A program made the translations under genes and the position numbers. A stretch of DNA of 18,902 nt. Origin: Carex sylvatica (Eukaryota; Streptophyta; Magnoliopsida; Poales; Cyperaceae). Shown piece by piece: positions 8,761-17,616 of this stretch. Under the pieces are notes generated by a model. The model was not told the DNA's origin. It made no database searches and saw only the letters and a list, made by a program, of their open reading frames with translations. Location of the stretch: NCBI GenBank assembly GCA_964058845.1, contig CAXKVR010000660.1, forward strand, positions 1 through 18,902, read 5' to 3'. Position 1 is the first letter of the stretch; every line of letters starts with the position of its first letter.

Positions 8761-9400
8761 TTATTGAATCTAAAAAATATATATATATTTATTTGACCAG
8801 TTTCCATATATATTTTGCTGGCCAGCACCCTAATTTTTTTTTTTTTGCACAGTAAGAAGCAATAATCAAATATCATATACACATCCTAAATTAAATATAC
8901 ACATCTTAAATTATTACAAAAAATTCATGTTCATGCAAACTTTTGTGAAGTATTACATATTATAACAAGAAATTTAAATTCAAAAAAATTTAATTAATAA
9001 GCATACAAGTGACTAATTGAGCTATTTCTTCAATTAACACACATTTATGAAATATACACATTTATGCAATTAATGTAAAGCACAACAATAAAAAAAAATT
9101 ACCTCTTTTGCAATCACATCACATGAAATTAGAAAAGACCCGAAAAATAAAAACTAAGGTAACAATTAGACGGAAAAACATTTCCAATAAAAAAATACAA
9201 AAAAAAATGTGTTTTAAAACTATAATAATGAGAAAATTAGATAACGCTAATACCGTGATAATTGATCGATCGGATGATTAAGTAATTTGAGCGAGATGTC
9301 AACAAGACTGTAAAACAATATACAAACACAATTAATTAATTTTTGAAATAAAAAAAAATTAGAAACTGACACAATTGAGCCAGAGGTGCGAGAGGCTCGG
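8761..9400. other. Internal AT-rich region of CACTA element 3, coding region lost
   Basis: This lies between the left subterminal repeats and the CT-rich leader, where the transposase genes would be in a complete element. The sequence is AT-rich with many stops in every frame and no TNP2-like motif visible. Confidence 0.5.
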
Positions 9401-9403
9401 CTT

Positions 9404-9581
9404 TGAGAGGAAGAGACGGAGAGAGAGAGAGAGAGACACACGGAGGAGATGGAGAGACGGAGACAGAGAGAGACACACACACACACAGAGGACTGAGGGT
9501 TTGAGAGGGAGAGAGAGAGAGACACTAAGTTGAAAATGAGAGGCGCGGAATGAAAATAAGAACCCTAAGCAGGTTATATAG
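9404..9581 (-). promoter_or_regulatory. Minus-strand promoter and CT-rich leader of CACTA element 3, with microsatellite
   Basis: The minus strand shows the TATA box TATATAACCT (9571-9580), a telo-box-like TTAGGGTT (9561-9568), and then a CT/GT-rich leader. On the plus strand the leader appears as GAGAGAGA and ACACACAC microsatellites (about 9417-9525). The open frame across it encodes only Ser/Leu/Val low-complexity sequence and is not a gene. Position and orientation match the promoter of CACTA element 2. Confidence 0.5.
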
Positions 9582-9582
9582 A

Positions 9583-9857
9583 TAATTATCCGGATCGGTT
9601 GTTTGAAACAACCAATCTTAATACTTTTTTTTTTTGCAGAACCAACTTAAAAAAACAGTATTAGAATCGACAACCGATCCTAAAACTTTTTTTTTTTTGG
9701 CAGAACCAACTTAAAAAAAAAAAAAAAGAGTATTAGGATCGGTTGTTTGAAACAACCGATCCTAATTTTTTTTTTTTTTTTTTTTTTGCAGAACCAACTT
9801 AAAAAAAAAAAGTATTTGGATCGGTTGTTGTAAACAACCGATCATAATAGTACTATT
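9583..9857 (+). repeat. Right-hand subterminal repeat array of CACTA element 3, inner part
   Basis: Tandem units of about 70 bp: palindrome GGATCGGTTGTTTGAAAC / AACCGATCC, then CTAAAAC or CTAATAC, a T-run, GCAGAACCAACTT and an A-run. The same unit in the same orientation continues at 14127, showing that the two blocks were once contiguous. Confidence 0.85.
9845..9857. repeat. Target-site duplication, left copy
   Basis: TAATAGTACTATT, identical to 14114-14126. Twelve of its bases form a perfect palindrome. It marks the left edge of the 4.26-kb insertion into CACTA element 3. Confidence 0.7.
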
Positions 9858-10031
9858 GAAGAATGTGGCTTGGGTATTTTAAAAAAAAAATTAAAAGTTT
9901 TGGTTATTTTTAATAAAATATATTGAAGAATGGGTAAAAATAAAAATGTCAAAAAATCTAGTGTAACTTAATATTTGCATTGAACATCTTCGTGAAAGAC
10001 AAATATCTGTTTTATATTTTTTTTTTTTACA

Positions 10032-10424
10032 GAGGAGGGTTCCAATGCCTTATCTTTTTCATATCGCATCATACCTCATATTTTATATTTTTATTTTCAA
10101 AGTTTAAATTGTCGATCGGAACCATTCAACATAATATTTATACTAAAATATGCATGGAGATAAAATTTTATATTTTTTTGGAATTTTTTTACTAATTTTT
10201 AAGATAGTTACAAAATCACTGTTTTTGACAGTAATTTTCTACCCATTTTAAAAAATAGTAAATTTTTTTTTAAATTATAAAATTTCAACCCTAATCATAT
10301 TTTAGTATATATATCATGTTGAACGGTTCGGAACAACAAGTTGGACTTTGAAAATGAAGATATAAAATATGAGATATGATGAAATATGAAAGGTATGAGG
10401 CATTGAAAGTTTGGAACCCTCCTC
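10032..10424. mobile_element. Foldback MITE 2 (393 bp)
   Basis: GAGGAGGGTTCCAATGCC at the left faces TTGGAACCCTCCTC at the right, with a small indel. The arms pair inward through the ATATCRCATCATAC / ATGATGAAATAT sequences to an AT-rich centre. The arms hold the same core as MITE 1: GTCGATCGGAACCATTCA (10111-10128), TACTAAAATATGCATGGAGA, AAATTTTATATTTTT, TTACTAATTTTTAAG. The outer ends differ from those of MITE 1 and MITE 3. The open frame at 9980-10195 is not a gene. Confidence 0.85.
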
Positions 10425-10430
10425 ATTTTT
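10422..10430. repeat. 9-bp target-site duplication of the Mutator-like element, left copy
   Basis: CTCATTTTT, identical to 12884-12892. Its first three bases are the last three of MITE 2, so the Mutator-like element inserted at the very edge of that element. Confidence 0.75.
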
Positions 10431-10599
10431 AGACTAGAACTAGGGTGTTCTTGGTGAACTCAAGTATAAAATCTGTCAAATTGGCTTCAAATTATGAATC
10501 TGGACTGTTAAGACTGACCTATCTTATGAGTGATGAGTCTATATTTAAAAATTTTAAACATTCGAATTAATTTAGTATAAAGTCAAGTGGTCAAAAATT

Positions 10600-11960
10600 A
10601 GAAGTTTAATAAATTAATTTTGATGCATTTATTTTTTGAACGTTTTTTGTGTTAGTTTGTAATAATCTAGAAGTCAATAATACGATAAATTATCATAAAG
10701 CTTTGTTCATGAATTGAGTGATTAAATAAACTGTCATTTTGTTGCCTTGAATATTATTACATTTATGAATCATTCATTTATCTGACTAGAGTCAATGACT
10801 GGAATTGTGAAACTTCATAATATAGATGATATATATTCTTAAAAGTCACTAACCAAGGTAATTAGCAGGAACACTAATTAACCGTTACAAGGTTAGTATG
10901 TGGATTAAAAGATGGTCAAGTTTTACAGACCACTGACAAGAGATGTCATTTTAATCACATAGATACATGTTTTAGGAACATGGTATTTGACAGACCCCGA
11001 ATGAAACATTAAATGGAATTGTGTACGTGTCATTAATGTTTTCATTCAGTATTAAGTTCTAAAGTATGAGGTATTCATCTTTCCTACTAAGAAATGTGTA
11101 TGTGTGATTGTTATCTAACGCTGTCGGTAAAACGCAGTTATAACGGTAGCTTTTCGGTACACATAGCTTAGCTGAGATAGTGATGGTTTACCAAAAGTAC
11201 TATTGTCCCTCGTATCTCTATACGAGCTATAGCATCACTGGGCCCCTTGATAGAGTAAGATTATCTGCTAGCGGTATAATTACAAGAGTAATTATATTTG
11301 ATAATCTGCTCAAGATCAAGAAAAGATTAAGTTTGCAAGGATGACACACACTTACCTTGAAACTGATCTGATAGCTATGAGACGAAAGAACTGACACGAG
11401 TAAAATAGTTTACTGGATCGTGATATTGTACAGTACAGCATCATCTGTGTAATTGGATGGTCATGATGCGTTATGCCAGATGCCTCTCATGATTATAGAA
11501 GTTAAAATAATTTTAATTCTATTTACCAACATAACACAGATCCTATTGGGTCACACCATATAGGAGTTAATCGGAGAATCTTATTGATTAATTATAAATT
11601 TATTATAATTAATATTAAGATGGTTATAATTAATTATACGTGTTATAATTAAATTATAAAATGTCATATAAGATGACAAGCAAAAACAACGGTTAATTTA
11701 TAAACGTGCACGACACGTTGTATAAAAATTACCGAAACAACAACCACAAGAAATATAATTGTTCAGAACAATTATATATATGACATATGGATATTAATTG
11801 AATTTTGTCTTTTAAATTCATCATTATCCATACATGTCATCAATATTATCCACAAGGGCAAAATGGTCATTTCACACCAAGTGGCAAAATCTGAATTGGT
11901 TTCTTCCAATGGCATTTGTTGTAAATAGGCCAAACTTGGAGGGTATTTTGGTCATTTGGA
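10600..11960. other. Interior of the Mutator-like element upstream of its promoter block
   Basis: Moderately AT-rich sequence without a recognisable protein. From about 11110 the base composition becomes more even, and near 11570-11790 there are ATTATAATTAATTATA repeats and an ACGTGCACGACACGT motif with G-box-like halves. This looks like an LTR U3 or promoter region. Confidence 0.35.
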
Positions 11961-11976
11961 AACCGACCCTATACCC

Positions 11977-12454
11977 TATAAATAGGGGTGGAGGGGTAGA
12001 GAGAAAATCACTAATTTCTGAGATATCGAATCCGTCTGATCAGTTCGGTAATCTATTTTCTCTCTTTCTCGGTTTCTCTCCCAAATAGTGTTTCGGTTGG
12101 GAAAAGAAAGTTATACGTAGTTGACGTATAATCTTGCGGGTTGTTGAGAAGTATATTTACGGGATCGGTGAATAGTGTTTTCTCGAATTTCGCAGTATTT
12201 CAGTTTTTGCTCATTAGTGAATCTGAATAACTGCAAATTCGTAAATAGTGTTATTTCGTCCTTTTCTCGGTGAATAGTGTTTTTGCAGAAAATCGTGGTT
12301 TACGGTATTTCTGGAAATAAGAAATAAATCGCTCTCCGGTTAGTCCTGGTGGATAACCGATAGAGGTATCACACATGTGATACTCCGAGACGAGTCATTC
12401 CCTGGTGTAGCTCTTCTCGCTCGGTCTGCTTTCCAATCAGAATTTGGAAACAAG
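11977..12454 (+). promoter_or_regulatory. LTR-like promoter and leader inside the Mutator-like element
   Basis: A strong TATA box CTATAAATAGGGG (11976-11988) is followed by a leader with GAGAGAAAATC and CT-rich TTCTCTCTTTCTCGGTTTCTC. Four repeats of AATAGTGTT occur near 12083, 12172, 12244 and 12273. A hairpin GTATCACA/TGTGATAC lies at 12366-12383, and a possible splice donor CAAG|GTATAT at 12454. It resembles the U3/R/U5 part of a retrotransposon LTR or a captured gene promoter. There is no second copy, so it would be a solo LTR if it is one. The short open frame at 11834-12088 spans the TATA box and is not a gene. Confidence 0.45.
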
Positions 12455-12883
12455 GTATATACAAGTTATATTAATCTATTTAACTGGTAAGTAGATTAAT
12501 GTTTTAGAAATCAATTATGGAATAGATCTGTAAAAGGATTAAATAGGGTTCTGATGTCAAAGGAATACGGAAGGTGGACCCCTTGGAATGTTTCCTGACA
12601 TACCCCGTTTAATCCTTGGATTAAGATTAGAAGTAAAATTTTTGTTTTACGTTTTTTCCGCACTTAATCAAATCAATGGGTTTGAACTGTCAAAACCCCA
12701 ATATTTTGACCGTTTGACTTTATAGTAAATTAATTTAAATGTTTAAAGTTTTTATATATAGACACATCACTCGTAAGGTAGGCGGATTTGAACGGTTCGA
12801 ATTCGTCATTTGAAATCGATTTGACGAATTTTAGACTTGAATTCACCAAGGGACTTGATGAACTTAAGAACACCCTAGTTCTA

Positions 12884-12892
12884 CTCATTTTT
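12884..12892. repeat. 9-bp target-site duplication of the Mutator-like element, right copy
   Basis: CTCATTTTT, identical to 10422-10430. Confidence 0.75.
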
Positions 12893-14113
12893 TATATATA
12901 TTATTTTATGTTTTACAATATTCTAAAATCTAAAATTCAAATATTCTAATTTGAGTACATATATATTTCATTATCTCTGTTATTAAAATTTGAGAAATCC
13001 AACTCCAATTATGTGGCTCATTAGTTTAATTTAGATTTCTCTTAAATTATAGAGGCCAAAAAATATTAACAGAGCTGTTAATTTGATCAGCCAGAAGCAT
13101 CCCAACTTAATTAAAAAATTTAAATAGCATGTAAATTTCCTATTTTTCAGAACAACAAACAGATATAAGGAAGCATAGAAAGATGTAACACAAACAAATA
13201 ATAAGTTTAAACAACCATCTTGATAATAATGAACAAATTTATTGACAAATTAGTTTTTGACTTGAGAAGGTTATCTAATTTTATCCAAATGATGATGATT
13301 GACAAATTGAATTATTTTTTTTTTTGTAAAAATGAGGATCAAGTCCTTATTTGTTTTATTGAATGAGGTATGTTACATTTGGATTTTGAAATAAAATCTT
13401 GTTACACAGAAAACAAAGAAAAATAGAATCAAGGTGATGGACAAAATGATTATTAAAATTTCTCATTTATCCTGATAACACTTGATAAGTTTGATAGTCT
13501 TCTGTGCATTTTATTACTTAAATTAATTATATGATTAATTAGGCTTTATAGTTGTCATTCTTATAAAAAAAAATTAATACTTGATTGAGATGTTTGTACT
13601 TGTAATATTTTTTTTATTTCGACAAACAAAAAGTTTGTATATATATTAACAAGAACGTGTTTCATGACCTCATTAATTTTCATCATGGTATGATGATGAA
13701 ACTATCAAAATTAGACCATTTTGAGACTTTATCTCCTCAAGAAACTTATGTAACATATGTATGTGGTTTTTATTTCTTTTTAAATGTGTTATGAACTATA
13801 TTAGTATTTCTTTGCTTGTGAGATGCAGAATTTGAATCAATTTATCACACAAAACACTCAATGCTAAACGAATTAGCAGCAAACAGTTGATATGTGTTAT
13901 TTAGAATCTTATTGCCTTATTGGCAATTCAATCATGTATATATTCATTTTTAAATAATCAATGTTCTTGTACCCTCATTTTATAAGAGAAATTTCATAAT
14001 TTATTTTGACTATGTATTCAATTAAGCAAGTAGGAAATTTTTATTTTATTTTTAAAATTAATTAATAATTTTTAGAAAATTATAAGTACGAAATTTCAAT
14101 TTTTTTTTTAAAT
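12893..14113. other. Right part of the 4.26-kb insertion, no gene seen
   Basis: AT-rich sequence with many stops in all frames. No open frame of note, no recognised RNA gene and no terminal repeat pair. It ends in a T-run just before the duplicated TAATAGTACTATT. Confidence 0.5.
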
Positions 14114-14126
14114 TAATAGTACTATT
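14114..14126. repeat. Target-site duplication, right copy
   Basis: TAATAGTACTATT, identical to 9845-9857, directly followed by the next subterminal repeat of CACTA element 3. Confidence 0.7.
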
Positions 14127-14203
14127 AGGATCGGTTGTTTTGAAACAACCGATCCTAAAACTTTTTTTTTTTTGCAGAACCAACTTTAAAATATATATAT
14201 ATT

Positions 14204-14281
<78 letters not shown>

Positions 14282-14510
14282 AGGATCGGTTGTTTTGAAA
14301 CAACCGATTCTAATACTTTTTTTTTTTTTTGCAAAATCAACTTAAAAGTATTATAATCGGTTGTTTCAAAATAAATAACCGATTCTAATTCAAACTTTTA
14401 GGATCGGCTGTTTAACCGATCCAGATTAGTTTAGTATTAGTATCATCCAGATCAAGATCGATTAAAATCCGATCCTAATGTGCGTAAATAACCGATCCTA
14501 ATTTTAGTTT
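14127..14510 (+). repeat. Right-hand subterminal repeat array of CACTA element 3, outer part
   Basis: Palindromes GGATCGGTTGTTTTGAAAC / CAACCGATCC at about 14128-14156 and 14281-14310, with the same T-run plus GCAGAACCAACTT spacer as at 9583-9857. Degenerate AACCGATCC units then lead to the tip. A TA/TTTA microsatellite (about 14190-14281) has expanded within one unit. Confidence 0.85.
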
Positions 14511-14525
14511 TTAACCTAAAGAGTG

Positions 14526-14900
14526 TTTTTGTATGGTCTAGGGACTGAAAATTGAAAATAAAAAAGTTTCTCTATCAGCTTCTATCTATAATTAATTGAA
14601 AGTTCATTATGTTTAATTGACACATGATTGGAAGGAATCTATGCACAGAGTTGATGTGGTCTTCTTTTATTTCATTTCCTGTTTTACTGAAATTTATATT
14701 TAACCTAACCTTGCTAATTATAATCAGTTCAACTCCTCCTATTTCTTGTACTAAAACCGTTACTATTTAATGTCCCTCATTAGAGAGAAGCTGGTAGAGA
14801 AACTTTCTTATTTTCAATTTTCAATCAATTGGTACAACGCACTAGAATTGGACAATTAAGTGATACAGAGAGACTCTCCCATCAATAGCTACCTCATCAG
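14526..14900. other. Flank between CACTA element 3 and the LINE fragment, no gene seen
   Basis: AT-rich, no open frame of note and no repeat pair detected by eye. Confidence 0.4.
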
Positions 14901-15198
14901 CCTAGGTGAATGTCCCACTGGCCATTGCCCCAAACTTCTTCTATTGTGATCTGTTTATTCACTGTTGAAGCATAAGCACCAAGAAAAAGATAGTCAGGAC
15001 TCAAAGAGTGAAGTCACCAAGCCATCTATCACTCCAAAAAACAATGTCATAGCATATACCCACTGAATTCTGTAAATACCTGTTTTTCCCAATTTGTAAC
15101 TTCCGACAAGTACACTGTGCATTGATAGAAGTCCACAAATTGTAGGACTGTGCGAAGAAGAAACCAGCTACGATATTAGAGAAAGGTGCTTCAATCAA
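14901..15198 (-). pseudogene. LINE-type reverse transcriptase C-terminal fragment (zf-RVT region)
   Basis: On the minus strand one frame reads ...ICYDIVFWSDRWLGDFTL and then stops at about 15001. The next frame continues SPDYLFLGAYASTVNKQ...IEEVWGNGQWDIHL. Together they follow the plant non-LTR retrotransposon pattern 'G-x-x-I-x-FW-x-D-x-WLGD-x-PL...FP-x-LF...V...W-x-x-G-x-W', which lies between the reverse transcriptase and the C-terminal zinc-binding region. A one-base frameshift separates the halves and no catalytic reverse-transcriptase motif is present. This is a short decayed fragment. The alternative, that the match is chance, is possible because the fragment is short. Confidence 0.5.
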
Positions 15199-15199
15199 G

Positions 15200-15514
15200 G
15201 ATGCTTATGCTGACCTACAGTATTGAATCATATAAATTTCTCCCTCTGATTATTTGTAATACACAAAATATTGTTCACCTACAAAAGTTAGATTAACTTA
15301 TTTTTCTTAGATTAACTGATTTTCCTGTCATTACTTTTGTTTGTACAATATGGAGTGACGATTACAAATATAAATTGTATAAATATGAATCTATTTATTG
15401 TTTAATCCTACTTTTGATTTCACATATCTGCAACGCATTCTATTGATTGTTTCCTTAATTTAATTGTCCTCAACAAAAAGAAATATACAATAAGATATAT
15501 CCACATATATAAAA
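15200..15514. other. AT-rich stretch, nothing recognised
   Basis: No open frame, repeat pair or RNA gene apparent between the LINE fragment and MITE 3. Confidence 0.4.
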
Positions 15515-15889
15515 GGAGGGACACTTGCACTCTTTTTTTTTTTTGTTTACACCAAATTACATCCTAAATTTTTAAAGTTTTCAAAGTTCAAATAGTTGAT
15601 CCAAACCGTTCAACATGATTAATATATAAAAATGTGCTTGCAGATCAAATTTTATATTTTTTTTACTATTTATTAAGTATTTTACAAATTCGTTGTTTTC
15701 AGACCATTAAATTTTTGTATCAATCTTAATAAATAGTAAAAATATTTTAAAAATATATAAAATTTAATCTGCAAGCACATTTTAATATATTCATTATGTT
15801 GAACTGTTTAGATCAACTATTTAAACTTTAAAAATATAAAATGTAATCTGATGTCATAAAAAAAAAAAAAAATGTAAGTGAATTCCTCC
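15515..15889. mobile_element. Foldback MITE 3 (375 bp)
   Basis: The left end GGAGGGACACTTGCA plus a T-run pairs with the right end, whose reverse complement is GGAGGAATTCACTTACA plus a T-run. Pairing continues through ATTACATCCTAAATTTTTAAAG and the shared core: GTTGATCCAAACCGTTCAAC (15596-15615), TGTGCTTGCAGATCAAATTT and TTACTATTTATTAAG. The opposite arm repeats these in reverse. The centre is a short AT-rich loop near 15695-15715. It encodes no protein. Confidence 0.85.
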
Positions 15890-16208
15890 ACAATTAAAAG
15901 TCTCGTTCTCCCTGCTTACGTAATCAAATACACTTTCCGAAAAAAAAAATGTGCCTAAGAAATAAAGAAATATGTCATCCATATAAAAATACACCAAAAA
16001 TGCAAGGACTTCAACCCTTCAAAAGGAGATACCAGCGGGCCCACCTTGACCCAGAGATGTGAATCTCCGAATTTTTTTCATAATTAATAAATCAATTATG
16101 AAACTAATACGATTGTTTTTTTTTTTTTGAAAAATTATAAAGACCGAATGGCCCATTCGGTCTCTAAAATTGTCTTTTTTCCCATACCGAATGGACCATT
16201 CGGTCTCA

Positions 16209-16352
16209 CCAATTTTTCACTTTTTCTCCCCTATTCCTTGGTGGCCGCCATAGAAGATTCGAACAAAAAAAAATTGGTCCAGACCGAATACTATATCTAG
16301 TCTTGCAACAATTTTTCACTTTTTCTTGGTAGCTGCCATAGAAGATTCGAAA
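16209..16352 (+). repeat. Internal direct duplication in the GACCGAATGG element
   Basis: CAATTTTTCACTTTTTCT...GCCATAGAAGATTCGAA occurs at about 16209-16264 and again at 16308-16350 with a shorter middle. Each copy is followed by an A-run and a degenerate AGACCGAATAC / AGACTGAATAC motif. Confidence 0.7.
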
Positions 16353-16444
16353 AAAAAAAATTAATATCAAGACTGAATACTCTATCCAGACTTGGAATCA
16401 AACAAAACAAAAAATATACTCAGATCCACCTGCTAGTTTCTTTT

Positions 16445-16830
16445 ATTATTTTATTGCCCTTTCTAATATTAAGAGTATCTTTGAAAGTTTAAACTAATTG
16501 TTTGAAGATTTAGAATTAGACATTTTTCTTTAGTTCTGTTATGTTCCAATACTCATTTCTGTTATGGGGTATATTTTATCTAAATTATAAGCAAAACATT
16601 TCTCATGAAATGGTTAAAGTACATCTTTAGTCATCTATAGTCATGTCTAACAGTACCTGAATTGAGTTCCAGCATCTGAACCAACATGTATGAAATGTTG
16701 AGCCCCGCAACAGCAAAGGGATACTCCCAGGTGGTCCGTTCTCCATCTCTTTTGTGCAATAGTCTTTTGAATGATCCCTCATTATTTTATTGCCCTTTCT
16801 AATATTAAGAGTATCTTGGAAAGTTTAAAC
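16445..16830 (+). repeat. 50-bp direct repeat pair in the GACCGAATGG element
   Basis: ATTATTTTATTGCCCTTTCT begins copies at 16445-16494 and 16781-16830, which differ at one base. A third, partial copy (TTTATTGCCCTTTCT) lies near 16887-16901. Confidence 0.8.
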
Positions 16831-17340
16831 CATGAAAGTTTCTTTACAATATATATTTGTTATAAACATGCAAACTGATTTGGTATTTATTGCCCTTTCT
16901 CTATTTTTTTTTTTGCCAGAAAACACAATAAATATGAATAGTACTATAAATGCATTTCTCACATTTTCTTGGATACTTTTTTTCCACATCTATAATTAGC
17001 TCATTTGTATTCATTATTATTGTATAATTCTTCACCTATTTTCATCAAGCTTCCATATTTACTATACAATATTCACACTTTATAGAATTTTAATCTGTGC
17101 CTTTTTTATATATATTGTAAAAAAATTACAAGTAAAAATTTGATAATTGTTTACAAATAATTGATACATAATAATTATATGTTAATGATTGACACTTCCT
17201 CAAATATAAGTTGCACTCAATTTTTATGTTGACTCTTTAATTTGGTGCCATGATCATGTTTTCCTTTACTGCCACATAGTGTGCTTTCATTGTTTCGGTT
17301 TGGGAAAAAAAAGGAGACCGAATGGATGGTTCGGTCTGAG

Positions 17341-17432
17341 GAAAAAAGGGAAAAAAAGAGTTACACAGATTGCCACATAGTTTGCTGAAAAAAGGGAAAA
17401 AAAGAGTTACACAGATTGCCACATAGTTTGCT
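17341..17432 (+). repeat. 46-bp perfect tandem duplication
   Basis: Two identical units, 17341-17386 and 17387-17432, of G/A-run plus GAGTTACACAGATTGCCACA plus TAGTTTGCT. A partial earlier copy (CTGCCACATAGTGTGCTT) is at 17269-17286. The perfect identity suggests a recent duplication inside the element. The minus-strand open frame across it is made of this repeat and is not a gene. Confidence 0.85.
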
Positions 17433-17616
17433 GAAAAAAGTGAAAAAAAAAAAAATTGAGATCGGATGATCCATTCGGTTTGAAAAAAGGCAATTCTAGA
17501 GGCTGAATGGGCCATTCGGTCCTTATGATTTTTTTTTTTTTTTTTAAAAAGCAATCATATTGGTTTCGTAATTTTTAATTTATTAATTATGGTTTCTGAA
17601 AAAAATTCTGAATTTC

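Larger units (their letters stand above)
10431..12883. mobile_element. Long-TIR Mutator-like element (2.45 kb) with non-coding interior
   Basis: The terminal inverted repeats are about 170-185 bp. The left arm (10431-10598) begins AGACTAGAACTAGGGTGTTC. The right arm (12700-12883) read on the minus strand begins TAGAACTAGGGTGTTCTT and continues with matching CGTCAAATCG, ACGAGTGATG-TGTCTATAT, TTTAAACATT and AAGTCAAACGGTC blocks. An exact 9-bp duplication CTCATTTTT flanks the element; long TIRs with a 9-bp duplication are diagnostic of the Mutator superfamily. No MuDR-type transposase is visible. The interior holds a promoter-like block (11600-12460) and AT-rich filler, so it is non-autonomous and may carry captured sequence. 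Confidence 0.85.
9858..14113. mobile_element. 4.26-kb insertion into CACTA element 3, class unresolved
   Basis: Flanked by identical 13-bp copies of TAATAGTACTATT. Once the nested elements 10032-10424 and 10431-12883 are removed, about 1.4 kb of AT-rich sequence remains. The ends (GAAGAATGTGGC... and ...AATTTTTTTTTTAAA) share only A/T-rich similarity, so I cannot call terminal inverted repeats, LTRs or a poly-A tail. The long duplication would suit a LINE or SINE, or a Mutator-like element if part of it was pre-existing. No coding sequence is recognisable. Confidence 0.6.
8496..14525 (-). mobile_element. Non-autonomous CACTA transposon (element 3), split by a nested insertion
   Basis: The left end CACTAGTGAAAAATATG (8496) faces a degenerate right end whose reverse complement begins CACTC (14525). 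The inner terminal sequences pair over about 75 bp: AGTTATATACGCATATTAG on the left against GGTTATTTACGCACATTAG read on the minus strand at the right. Subterminal palindromes of GGATCGGTTGTTT facing AAACAACCGATCC occur at 8571-8760, 9583-9857 and 14114-14510. A minus-strand promoter (near 9580) follows the right-hand array, so the element's 5' end is on the right. Without the 4.26-kb insertion (9858-14113) its length is about 1.77 kb, with no transposase, so it is a deletion derivative. I could not confirm a 3-bp target duplication; the right tip looks eroded. Confidence 0.8.
16061..17616. mobile_element. TIR element with GACCGAATGG palindromes (about 1.55 kb), non-autonomous
   Basis: Left 16061-16162 and right 17501-17616 form an inverted repeat: GAATTTTTTTCA, then CATAATTAATAAAT, then GAAACTAATACGATTG against GAAACCAATATGATTG, a poly-T run, and the palindrome ACCGAATGGCCCATTCGGT. 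A 4-base indel lies near the outer end. More palindromes of the same kind occur at 16186-16204, 17316-17336 and 17460-17482. The interior has internal repeats and no transposase. The exact tips and target duplication are unclear, so the superfamily (Mutator-like or other) is open. Confidence 0.75.

Noticed and set aside
9247..9525. 92-residue minus-strand open frame rich in Ser, Leu and Val
   Set aside because: It translates a CT/GT microsatellite in the CACTA leader; low complexity, not a protein.
11834..12088. 84-residue plus-strand open frame
   Set aside because: It runs through the TATA box and transcribed leader of the LTR-like promoter block and matches no family.
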